Shown: one piece after another, positions 34,629 to 41,850 of the stretch
Numbering within the stretch: the first letter of the stretch is position 1
How the letters are laid out: each line of letters starts with the position of its first letter
DNA from: DASQPR01 sp963836785
Lineage (GTDB): Bacteria > Actinomycetota > Actinomycetes > Mycobacteriales > Micromonosporaceae
Direction of reading: 5' to 3'
Assembly: GCA_963836785.1 (NCBI GenBank)
Contig: CAWIKW010000025.1
Span: forward strand, 62,001-126,000
Length of the DNA: 64,000 nucleotides
The notes under the pieces: model-generated
The model's database searches: none
Told to the model about the DNA's origin: nothing
The model's input: only the letters and a program-made list of their open reading frames with translations
Position numbers and translations under genes: made by a program

Positions 34629-34657
34629 TGATTAGCTTAACTAATAAGCTTGGCTAA
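34629..34657 (-). promoter_or_regulatory. marR promoter with overlapping operator
   Basis: On the minus strand TTAGCC (34657-34652) and TAATCA (34634-34629) are separated by exactly 17 bases and look like -35 and -10 elements. The spacer contains AGCTTA-N5-TAAGCT, an inverted repeat at 34634-34650 that is strikingly AT-rich for this genome. A MarR dimer bound there would block RNA polymerase, so autoregulation of marR and the exporter is likely. Confidence 0.65.
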
Positions 34658-34776
34658 CGATGCCCCGATCGGCCATGACGTCGGTCACGAGTGCCTGGCA
34701 TGCCGGTCGTTACCACCCGGCGCACCGGCCTGGGCGCCGTAGCCGCGCCGTCGGCCGGAGGACGTACGCTGCCCTC

Positions 34777-35073
34777 GTGCCCGAACAGCCGATCACCACG
34801 GATGGCCGACCACCACAGCGTCACTTGGAGCCCGTCGACCCGCCAACCGTGCCGTTCGCGATCGGCGGCATCGTGCTGTGGGCGATCGCCGGTCTCGTAC
34901 TCCTGCTGTTCCGGCACACACTGTCCGAGCACGGCCACACCGACTGGCTGTGGATCTGCCTCGCCGGCTTCCTGTGGGGCTTCCCCGGCTGGTTTGTCAT
35001 GATCCGGCACGACCGGCATCGTGCCGCCCGTCGTGCGGCAAGAAACGACCAGGAGTCATCGTCGGTGGGTTAG
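34777..35073 (+). CDS. DUF2530 small membrane protein
   Basis: A 98-residue protein with two transmembrane segments: about 30-49 (FAIGGIVLWAIAGLVLLLF) and 62-79 (WLWICLAGFLWGFPGWFVMI), joined by a short His-rich loop, and a basic tail. Both the topology and LEPVDPPTVPFAIGG match DUF2530, a family of unknown function restricted largely to actinobacteria. The start is GTG 34777; the frame upstream is arginine-rich. It is divergent from marR and followed by osmC after 10 bp. Confidence 0.8.
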   Translation: MPEQPITTDGRPPQRHLEPVDPPTVPFAIGGIVLWAIAGLVLLLFRHTLSEHGHTDWLWICLAGFLWGFPGWFVMIRHDRHRAARRAARNDQESSSVG

Positions 35074-35083
35074 CGTCTCAGGC

Positions 35084-35509
35084 ATGCCTACACGTACCTC
35101 ATCCGCCCTCTGGGAGGGCAACCTGCGCGACGGTTCGGGCACGATGAAGCTCGGCTCGGGCGCCTTCGAAGGCTCCTACTCGTTCGTTTCCCGGTTCGAA
35201 TCGGGCCCGGGCACCAACCCGGAGGAGCTGATTGCGGCGGCCCATGCCGGCTGCTTCTCGATGGCTCTGTCCAATGGGCTCAGTCAGGCCGGATTCACCC
35301 CGACGTCAATCGCGACGAGCGCGACCGTACATCTCGATCGGGTCGCCGACGGTTTCGGCATCACGAAGATCGACCTCGATACGGTCGGCACCGTACCGGG
35401 CATCGACGACGCGAAGTTCCAGGAAGTCGCGGCGGCGGCGAAGGCGGGGTGTCCCGTCTCTAAGGCGTTGGCGGCCACGGAGATCACGTTGTCCGCGCGG
35501 CTCGCCTGA
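35084..35509 (+). CDS. osmC: OsmC-family peroxiredoxin
   Basis: A 141-residue protein of the OsmC/Ohr family, cytosolic thiol peroxidases that reduce organic hydroperoxides. The two catalytic cysteines are Cys57 (AAAHAGCFSMALS) and Cys123 (AKAGCPVSKAL), at the usual spacing. The N-terminus RTSSALWEGNLRDGSGTM matches OsmC rather than Ohr. ATG 35084 is the natural start. It probably shares a transcript with the DUF2530 gene and is followed by a long hairpin. Confidence 0.9.
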   Translation: MPTRTSSALWEGNLRDGSGTMKLGSGAFEGSYSFVSRFESGPGTNPEELIAAAHAGCFSMALSNGLSQAGFTPTSIATSATVHLDRVADGFGITKIDLDTVGTVPGIDDAKFQEVAAAAKAGCPVSKALAATEITLSARLA

Positions 35510-35533
35510 CTGCTTCGGCCTAGCGTTGCGGCT

Positions 35534-35593
35534 GCGGGCACCCCGCTCACGGCGGCGACAAAGCATTTAGGCCGTCGTGAGCGGGGTGCCCGC
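35534..35593 (+). terminator. Very long stem-loop (23-bp stem, one mismatch) after osmC
   Basis: Arms 35534-35556 and 35571-35593 pair over 23 bases with one mismatch around a 14-base loop (GACAAAGCATTTAG). It begins 25 bases after the osmC stop and lies between convergent genes, so it could stop both transcripts. The stem opens GCGGGCACCCC, similar to GCGGGCATCCCC in the hairpin at 31266. Confidence 0.8.
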
Positions 35594-35644
35594 CGCCTCG
35601 ACCACTTCACGCCTTGACTGCCCGTTGCGCGTCGGAGGGCGCGG

Positions 35645-35679
35645 GCTTTCGGGGTTACGTGGTACGGGGGACGGTTACG
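35645..35679 (+). repeat. Dispersed 23-bp box, copy B, with trailing GGTTACG
   Basis: Core 35645-35667, then GGTTACG at 35673-35679. It begins 51 bases after the hairpin at 35534-35593, on the same side as copies A and C. It overlaps the real end of the DUF3027 gene on the other strand. Confidence 0.8.
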
Positions 35680-36704
35680 CGCCCTCGGAATCCGCTGTCG
35701 CGCTTCGTTCGCTCGTCGGATCGACAGCTGTCCGGCTCCGGTCGGACGGCTCGGCGGTCGCGTCGATCTCGTGGGCGCCGGCCGGGGCATCGTGCGACTC
35801 TTCCGCAGACTCGGTCGGCGACGGACGGCTCGGTGCCGACGGATTCCTCGGCGGTGGCCGTCTCGACGGCGCCGGGGAGGGGGATGGCGGCGGGATGGGC
35901 CGGGGCGGCGGTGACCGCGCCGGGCTCGGCCGCGACGTCCACCGGATCGACTTCGGCGTCGTCGTAGATGGTCGGCGCCTCCTCGATCGCGTCGGGCTGG
36001 TCGAGCAGCACCTCGGAGTGGGCACCACAGCCGTGGTCGCCGGAGACGATCCGGCCATCGTCGGGGGCGTACATGTTGCCGCACGCGCCAAAGATCGCCC
36101 GCATGGCACCGGCCAGGGGCAGGTAAAAACCACAGGACACGCAGCGGGCACCGGACGGGGCGGCCGTTGCGATCGGTGCGTGCGGGCCATGGTCGCCGTC
36201 GTACCACCGGTCCGCGGTGTCCAGCCGACCCTCACGCGACATGACGCGTACGCGTCCCAGGCCCAGCTCCCACACGACGTCTTCCACCGCCGGATCGTCC
36301 GAGAGGAGATAGCCGGGGGCGAGCCGCTCATCGTCGACCGGAGTGGGCATGAGATCGCCCACGCCGAGGTCGCCCGGCGCCACCCGCTCCTCCCAGGGCA
36401 CCCAGGGCGGCGCGACCAGCGCGTCCGGGCCGGGCAGCAGCACCGTCTCGCAGACGGTGACATGCTTGCTGCGGGGGACCCGGGCGACCGTGACCGCCCA
36501 GCGCCACCCGCGATAGCCCGGCATTAGACATTCGAAATAGTGTGTAACGAGGCGTTCACCCTCGGCGACCGCCTCGATGTACGGTCCGGCGACGTCCTCG
36601 GTGACGGCGTCCCGCGCAAGATCTACCGCGTCGGCACACGTCTGATCGAGTTTCGCGCGCGCGCCAGCCGCGCGGATCGCCGTCGTCGCAGTGGTCACCT
36701 GCAT
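35675..36704 (-). CDS. DUF3027 protein, apparently frameshifted near its C-terminus
   Basis: An approximately 343-residue soluble protein. The DUF3027 domain covers about residues 1-230: ALVAPPWVPWEERVAPGDLGVGDLMPT, CVSCGFYLPLAGAMRAIFGACGNMYAPDDGR with a CxxC-type pair, and SGDHGCGAHSE. Function unknown. The Ala/Glu-rich tail changes frame: up to about 35814 one frame has normal codon use; beyond it that frame becomes rich in CGA, AGA and TGC, while the next frame reads a natural acidic tail ending at 35675. One extra base in TCGG at 35811-35814 would explain it. ATG 36704 is chosen for its AGGG site. It is convergent with osmC. Confidence 0.75.
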
Positions 36705-36833
36705 AGTGTCCCTCATCGGCCGGCGGTCCGGCACGTCGGCCACCCGGCGCGTACGGGCCGAATGTCCAATTGCTGTCCCGGTGGCCGGATAGCGGCCGGA
36801 TGGATGCGCGAGGTCGCACGGATACGTCAGGAT

Positions 36834-38726
36834 ATGAACATGCCGCAGATGGACTCCCGTGGACGCTCCACGGCCGGGCGCGCGGTCGGAACCACGATCA
36901 AGGGCGCCCGAGTGGCCGTGCGCGGCGGATCACGGGCCGGTCGGTGGGCCATCCGCAACGTCGCCTTCCTGCGGAACAGGAGCGCTGCCGGCGAGGTCGG
37001 CATGATGCGCCTGCTCGATCTCCATGCCGCTTCGTGCGCCGGCGACACGCTGGTCACGATGGGTCTCGCGACGACCGTCTTCTTCCAGGCCCCGGTGGGC
37101 GAGGCGCGCAGCCGGGTGGCGCTCTACCTGTTCATCACGATGGTGCCGTTCGCGATCCTGGCACCGATCGTCGGCCCGGTGCTCGACCGCTTCCGCCACG
37201 GCCGGCGCTATGCCCTCGCCATCACCATGGTCGGTCGCGCGTTCCTAGCCTGGGCAATCTCGGACTACCTGCACAACTTCGGCCTGTTCCCGGCCGCGTT
37301 CGGGGTGCTGGCGCTGTCGCGGGCGTACGGCGTGGCGCGCAGCGCCGCCGTTCCCCGCCTGCTGCCGGCCGGTCTCGGACTGTCGGAAGCGGGCGCCCGA
37401 GCGTCCATCTTTGGCACCCTCGCCGGTGCCGTCGTCGCGCCGATCGGCGTCCTTGCGATCAAGATCGGCCCACAGTGGCCGCTCCGGGTGGCCGCCGTGA
37501 TCTTTATTGCGGGCGCCGTGATCGCGCTACGACTGCCGCCACGGGCGGACTCCGATCCGCCGGAGGTGCCGCCGCGGATCTTCCAATGGCCCGGCCGCCG
37601 ACCGACCCGGGTGCTGTCCGGTCCGCTGATCCTCGGCGTGCTGTCCAACGCGGTGGTGTTGCGCGCGGCGTACGGCTTTCTCGTGCTGTTCCTGGCGTTC
37701 TCGATCCGGTCGCATGACCTGACCCGGAGCCTGTTCGGGCAGACGCTGCCGGACGCATGGGCGCTCGCCATCGCCATCGGCGCGCTCGGCGCCGGCTCGT
37801 TCGTCGCCACCGCGGTCGGATCCCGGATGCGCATTCGGCGGCCGCTGCTGATGCAGGCGGTCGGGTTCTTGGCGGTCGCGGCAACCGGCATTCTCGCCTG
37901 CATCTGGTATTCCCTCGGCACTGTCATCCTCGCCAGCCTCGCGATCGCGATCGTCGGCGGCCTGGCGAAGTTGGCGGTGGACGCGTCCATCCAGGAGCGC
38001 ATTCCCGAGGACGTTCGCGCCAGCGCTTTCGCCCATTCCGAGACGCTGCTGATGCTGGCGTTTGTCGTCGGGGGCGCGGTCGGCCTGATCCCATTCAACG
38101 GTCGGCTCGGCATCATCTTCTGTACGGTCGGCATGGTCGCCGCCGCGATCTTCGCGTGGCTACGGGCGATCAACCTGCGGGGGGAACGGCTGACGGGGTC
38201 GGCAGCATCCGGGTCGGCACCATCCGGTTCGGCGCCAAGCGGACCGGCGGCGGGGCCACAACCGGCCGGACCGCACCCGTCCGCGGCCCAACCAACGACG
38301 GCTCAACCAACGACGGCCCAACCAACCCAGCCGTCGGGCACGGTGCCGTCAGGCAATGCGCGCACGGTCGAGCTGCCCGGCGGGACGACGTACCAGCAGG
38401 GCCACTATGTGCACGGCGAGCCGTCAGCGCCGGAAGGCTCATGGTGGGCCCGGCGTCGCGCGGCGAAGGCGGCTCGCGCGGCCGGAACAAGGTCGCGCAC
38501 GGCCGGCACAAGCCAGATCTCCGGCGACCCGGCCGCCGATACGCAATCAACCGGTGCCCAGCCAACGGTGCCGCAGCCGACCGTCCCGCAGCCGGGCGCG
38601 TCGCAGCCGGGCCGGACGACACCCGGCACCACGCGCGTCCTACCCCGCACCGACGACGACCAGCCGGGATATCACCTCTACCGGCCGGATAGCGTCCGCG
38701 CGGACGACGACTCTCCGGACACATGA
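36834..38726 (+). CDS. MFS-type transporter with long disordered C-terminal tail, coupled to mqnB
   Basis: A membrane protein of about 630 residues. After a basic N-terminus, twelve hydrophobic segments follow, from MMRLLDLHAASCAGDTLVTMG to the last near ILAVGMVAAAIFAWL. GPVLDRFRHGRRYALAI resembles the MFS loop. The final ~180 residues are disordered and Pro/Thr/Gln/Ser-rich with small repeats (TTAQPTTAQP, TVPQPTVPQP). The start is uncertain (36804 or 36834). Its stop overlaps the mqnB start as ATGA, so it is made with mqnB; the same gene neighbour occurs in other futalosine-pathway actinobacteria as I recall. The substrate is unknown. Confidence 0.8.
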   Translation: MNMPQMDSRGRSTAGRAVGTTIKGARVAVRGGSRAGRWAIRNVAFLRNRSAAGEVGMMRLLDLHAASCAGDTLVTMGLATTVFFQAPVGEARSRVALYLFITMVPFAILAPIVGPVLDRFRHGRRYALAITMVGRAFLAWAISDYLHNFGLFPAAFGVLALSRAYGVARSAAVPRLLPAGLGLSEAGARASIFGTLAGAVVAPIGVLAIKIGPQWPLRVAAVIFIAGAVIALRLPPRADSDPPEVPPRIFQWPGRRPTRVLSGPLILGVLSNAVVLRAAYGFLVLFLAFSIRSHDLTRSLFGQTLPDAWALAIAIGALGAGSFVATAVGSRMRIRRPLLMQAVGFLAVAATGILACIWYSLGTVILASLAIAIVGGLAKLAVDASIQERIPEDVRASAFAHSETLLMLAFVVGGAVGLIPFNGRLGIIFCTVGMVAAAIFAWLRAINLRGERLTGSAASGSAPSGSAPSGPAAGPQPAGPHPSAAQPTTAQPTTAQPTQPSGTVPSGNARTVELPGGTTYQQGHYVHGEPSAPEGSWWARRRAAKAARAAGTRSRTAGTSQISGDPAADTQSTGAQPTVPQPTVPQPGASQPGRTTPGTTRVLPRTDDDQPGYHLYRPDSVRADDDSPDT

Positions 38727-39415
38727 CACTTCTGCTCGTCGTGACGGCGGTCACGGCCGAACATGACGCCATCCTCGCCGGTCTCGGCGCGCCGGGGGTC
38801 GATGCGGCCGACGTCACCGGCGCCGACAACCCGACGATCGCGGGCGCGCACGTGCTGACGGTCGGCGTCGGCGTCGCGTCGGCGGCCGCCCGCACCGCGC
38901 GTTGGTTGACCGAGCGGCACCTGGGCGGCCACGCGTACGACGCCGTGATCAGTGCCGGCATCGGCGGCGCGTACGCCGGCCGGGGTGCGCTCGGCGACAT
39001 AGTTGTGGGTCGCCGTACGATCGCGGCCGATCTCGGCGCCGACTCGCCCGACGGCTACCTGACCTTGTCCGACCTCGGCTTCGGCACCGACACCATGGAC
39101 GCCGATCCCGACCTCTTCGAACGCGTCGCCTCCGCCTTGCCGGCCGCGGTCAACGGGTCGGTGTTGAGCGTGCAGACGGTCACCGGCACGGCCGCACGGG
39201 CGGCCGAACTCACCGACCGCCATCCCGACGCGGTCGCCGAGGCGATGGAGGGCTGGGGCGTCGCCACCGCCGCGGAGGATCATGGCGTGCCGTTCGTCGA
39301 GATCCGTACGGTCTCGAATCTCGTCGGTCCGCGCGATCGGTCCGCCTGGCGGATCGACCTTGCCATGGGCGCGCTGACACGCGTCGGAAAGGCACTCGCT
39401 ACGTTGGTCGGGTGA
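38723..39415 (+). CDS. mqnB: Futalosine hydrolase
   Basis: MqnB removes the purine base from futalosine in the futalosine route to menaquinone, acting in the cytosol. The 230-residue protein has the nucleoside-phosphorylase-like fold: LLVVTAVTAEHDAIL at the N-terminus, VGVGVASAAARTARWL, VISAGIGGAYAGRGALGDIVV for the ribose site, and the catalytic-acid segment EAMEGWGVATAAEDHGVPFVEIRTVSN. It overlaps the MFS gene upstream and mqnD downstream (GTGA), so all three are coupled. mqnA and mqnC are not in the window. Confidence 0.93.
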   Translation: MTLLLVVTAVTAEHDAILAGLGAPGVDAADVTGADNPTIAGAHVLTVGVGVASAAARTARWLTERHLGGHAYDAVISAGIGGAYAGRGALGDIVVGRRTIAADLGADSPDGYLTLSDLGFGTDTMDADPDLFERVASALPAAVNGSVLSVQTVTGTAARAAELTDRHPDAVAEAMEGWGVATAAEDHGVPFVEIRTVSNLVGPRDRSAWRIDLAMGALTRVGKALATLVG

Positions 39416-40299
39416 GTTTGTCGCTAGCCATCTCCCCGTGCCCCAACGACACCTTCGCTTTTCACGCACTCGTACATGGCCTCGTCGAGGGTGCGCCGCC
39501 GGTCGACGTGACCTATGCCGATGTCGACGTGACCAACACCGCATCGCTCGACGGCCGATTCGACCTGGTGAAGGTGAGCTACGCGGCGCTGCCGTGGCTG
39601 CTCGACCAGTACAAGCTGCTGCCCTGTGGCGGCGCGCTCGGCCGGGGCTGCGGCCCACTCGTGCTGACGCGGGACGACGCCGGCCACGCCGCGGCCACCG
39701 ACGTGAGCGACGCCGGCCAGGTCGGCGCGACGCCGACCGGCGACCCGGCCCGGCTGGCCGGGGCGACGGTGGCCGTGCCCGGTGATCGGACGACGGCCTA
39801 TCTGTTGTTTCGTCTCTGGGCCGCGGGTCACGAGCCGGCCAAGATCGAGATCGTGCCGTTCCACGAGATCATGCCCGGTGTCGCCGATGGCCGGTTCGAC
39901 GCCGGTCTCGTCATCCACGAGGCCCGGTTCACCTATCCGCGCTACGGCCTGACCGCTCTCGTCGATCTCGGCGACTGGTGGGAGCACTCCACCGGCCACC
40001 CGATCCCGCTCGGCGCGATCCTGGCCCATCGGGAGCGCGTCGATGCCACGCTGGCCGCCGATTGGGTCCGGGCGTCCGTACGGCAGGCATGGGCGGCCCC
40101 CGCCGCCAGCGAGCCCTATGTGCTCGAGCATGCGCAGGAAATGGAGCCGGACGTCGTGGCGCAGCACATTGCCCTGTACGTCAACGAGTTCACCGAAAAC
40201 CTCGGTGACGCCGGTTATGCCGCGATCCGTACGCTTCTCGACCGCGCCGCGGCGGCCGGGCTCGTCCCGGCCGTGCCGGCGGATCGCTTCTCGCTCTGA
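39412..40299 (+). CDS. mqnD: 1,4-dihydroxy-6-naphthoate synthase
   Basis: MqnD converts cyclic de-hypoxanthine futalosine to 1,4-dihydroxy-6-naphthoate, the last dedicated step before side-chain attachment in futalosine-derived menaquinone. The 295-residue protein has a periplasmic-binding-protein-like fold: LAISPCPNDTFAFHALVHG at the N-terminus, LVKVSYAALPW, and the hinge GDRTTAYLLFRLW, then ALVIHEARFTYP as GLVIHEARFTY. The start GTG 39412 overlaps the mqnB TGA. In Streptomyces mqnB and mqnD are adjacent in the same way. Confidence 0.93.
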   Translation: MSLSLAISPCPNDTFAFHALVHGLVEGAPPVDVTYADVDVTNTASLDGRFDLVKVSYAALPWLLDQYKLLPCGGALGRGCGPLVLTRDDAGHAAATDVSDAGQVGATPTGDPARLAGATVAVPGDRTTAYLLFRLWAAGHEPAKIEIVPFHEIMPGVADGRFDAGLVIHEARFTYPRYGLTALVDLGDWWEHSTGHPIPLGAILAHRERVDATLAADWVRASVRQAWAAPAASEPYVLEHAQEMEPDVVAQHIALYVNEFTENLGDAGYAAIRTLLDRAAAAGLVPAVPADRFSL

Positions 40300-40323
40300 G
40301 CCGGCGCTCGCCGCGTGCCGGCG

Positions 40324-40710
40324 CTAGATCTCCAGCTCGCGCGCGACGGCGTGGACGACCTCGGCGATCGTCTTGGACACCTTCTTGTCCGGGAACCGGC
40401 CACGGCGGAGATCGGGCATGATCTTGGATTCAAGCACCTTGATCATGTCCTCGATGAGCCCGTGCAGCTCCTCGGCCGGCCGGCGGCGCAGCTCCGCGAC
40501 GGACGTCGGCGACTCCAGGACCTTCACGTTCAACGCCTGGCTGCCCTTGCGGCCTTCGGCGACGCCGAAGTCGACGCGCTGACCGGGACTGAGCGCGGTC
40601 ACGCCGTCCGGCAGCGCTGCCTTGTGCACGAACACGTCCTCGCCGTCCTCGCGAGTGAGAAAGCCGAAGCCCTTCTCGGTGTCGTACCACTTCACTCGTC
40701 CCGTGGGCAC
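40324..40710 (-). CDS. Cold-shock-domain protein with C-terminal helical extension
   Basis: A 128-residue protein. Residues 1-65 are a cold-shock domain with RNP1 as KGFGFL and RNP2 as VFVH, able to bind single-stranded RNA or DNA. Unlike the 67-residue Csps it continues with about 60 residues (VAELRRRPAEELHGLIEDMIKVLE...) predicted to be helical. This longer actinobacterial form is also found next to XPB genes in mycobacteria. The gene is convergent with mqnD (24 bp apart). A perfect 14-bp tandem duplication lies upstream in its promoter region. Confidence 0.9.
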   Translation of the reverse strand: MPTGRVKWYDTEKGFGFLTREDGEDVFVHKAALPDGVTALSPGQRVDFGVAEGRKGSQALNVKVLESPTSVAELRRRPAEELHGLIEDMIKVLESKIMPDLRRGRFPDKKVSKTIAEVVHAVARELEI

Positions 40711-40760
40711 TGTTGATCCCTCTGTCGTCGCATCCGATAAGCAGGCGCGAGTCTGTCTGC

Positions 40761-40788
40761 GTCACCGCACAGATGTCACCGCACAGAT
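40761..40788. repeat. Perfect tandem duplication of a 14-bp unit
   Basis: GTCACCGCACAGAT occurs twice in direct succession (40761-40774, 40775-40788), 51-78 bp upstream of the cold-shock gene start and just past the end of the HAD gene. It could be a paired protein-binding site or a chance duplication. Confidence 0.85.
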
Positions 40789-40792
40789 GAAG

Positions 40793-41467
40793 TTACGCGC
40801 GCGTTGAGGTTATCGGGACATCTGGCGGCGACCAACCGGATTCACGTTTCGCGAGCAGGGCCGGAAACGGACGGAGGTCGGGCAGGACGGCGTCGGCGCC
40901 GGCGTCGGCCAGTTCGCGCGCGTCGCACGGACCGGTCGTCACGCCGACCGCGACGATGCCCAGCTCCGGGGCGATCTCGGCGGCGGCTCGCGCGGATCGC
41001 ATGTCAGCGACGTGGTCGCCGACGTACCAATGCGCGCGAAAGTGCAACAGGGCATCGCGCTTTCCGTCACCGTGCGCCGAGCCGACAAGTTCGTCGGCAT
41101 CGAGCCCGGTGTGATCGAGGTGGAGGCGGGCGTTGCCGGTGAACTTGGACGTGACGACGATCACGCGGCCACCGGCGGCGTGGACGGCGTCGACCGCCTC
41201 GGCCGCGCCTGGAAGCAGCGGCGTGCGCTCGATCGCGTACGCGCTGTAGATCTCGCGATACCGCGCTGCCATGGCCGGCACGTCGGCGGCCGGAAACCAC
41301 TCGGCCAGTTCGGTTTCGAGCGGCGGACCGAGCCGTGAGCTGGCGAGATCGGCGTCGATGAACACGCCCGTCTCCGCGGTGAGCGCGCGATAGACCTCGC
41401 CGATGCCCTGCCGCGAATCGAGCAATGTCATGTCGAGGTCGAAGCCGACCACGAGATCGCTGCGCAT
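40793..41467 (-). CDS. HAD-family phosphatase
   Basis: A 224-residue HAD hydrolase with the complete motif set: FDLDMTLLDS (motif I, nucleophile Asp9 and Asp11), VVTSKF (motif II), a Lys near HGDGKRDAL (motif III), and WYVGDHVADMRSA (motif IV). The cap domain is inserted after motif I (type IA). It resembles phosphoglycolate-phosphatase-like enzymes; the substrate is not determined. It precedes the cold-shock gene on the same strand and follows a small conserved gene after 14 bp. Confidence 0.87.
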   Translation of the reverse strand: MRSDLVVGFDLDMTLLDSRQGIGEVYRALTAETGVFIDADLASSRLGPPLETELAEWFPAADVPAMAARYREIYSAYAIERTPLLPGAAEAVDAVHAAGGRVIVVTSKFTGNARLHLDHTGLDADELVGSAHGDGKRDALLHFRAHWYVGDHVADMRSARAAAEIAPELGIVAVGVTTGPCDARELADAGADAVLPDLRPFPALLAKRESGWSPPDVPITSTRA

Positions 41468-41481
41468 ATGAGTACTGGCCG

Positions 41482-41718
41482 CTAGTGCTCGGGGAACGCG
41501 TCCTCGGTCGGGTGCACGTAGCTCAGCTCCGACACGGGCAGCGGGAACCGGACGTCATCGCCGAACGGGGATGCCGCACCAGCCCGGTCGAACAGGATCT
41601 CCGTCACGCCGAGGCTGCCCTGCGGCACCGTGCGCGCCTTCGATCGCAACACCGGCAGCCGGTCGTCATCGCCGCTCGGGCGATCGGGATCGGGTGCGGA
41701 TGCGGCGTGGGACGCCAT
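41482..41718 (-). CDS. Small conserved actinobacterial protein, unknown function
   Basis: A 78-residue acidic protein: a short Asp/Pro/Ala-rich start, then RSKARTVPQGSLGVTEILFDR and a C-terminus FPLPVSELSYVHPTEDAFPEH. It has no membrane segment. The start is clear: AGGAGGACAC directly precedes ATG 41718. The longer open frame upstream is not coding by composition. It is 14 bp ahead of the HAD gene and divergent from the helicase-associated gene. I do not recognise a named domain. Confidence 0.75.
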   Translation of the reverse strand: MASHAASAPDPDRPSGDDDRLPVLRSKARTVPQGSLGVTEILFDRAGAASPFGDDVRFPLPVSELSYVHPTEDAFPEH

Positions 41719-41850
41719 GTGTCCTCCTGCTAGCCACCTGGTAAAGACGCGACTTAGACGATCTACTCCCATCTTCCCACATCCGAATCCTGGCGTCGGC
41801 GGCCGGCGTGGGCGACGATTTCCCGTTCGGCCGGCTAGCGTTGTACGGCG

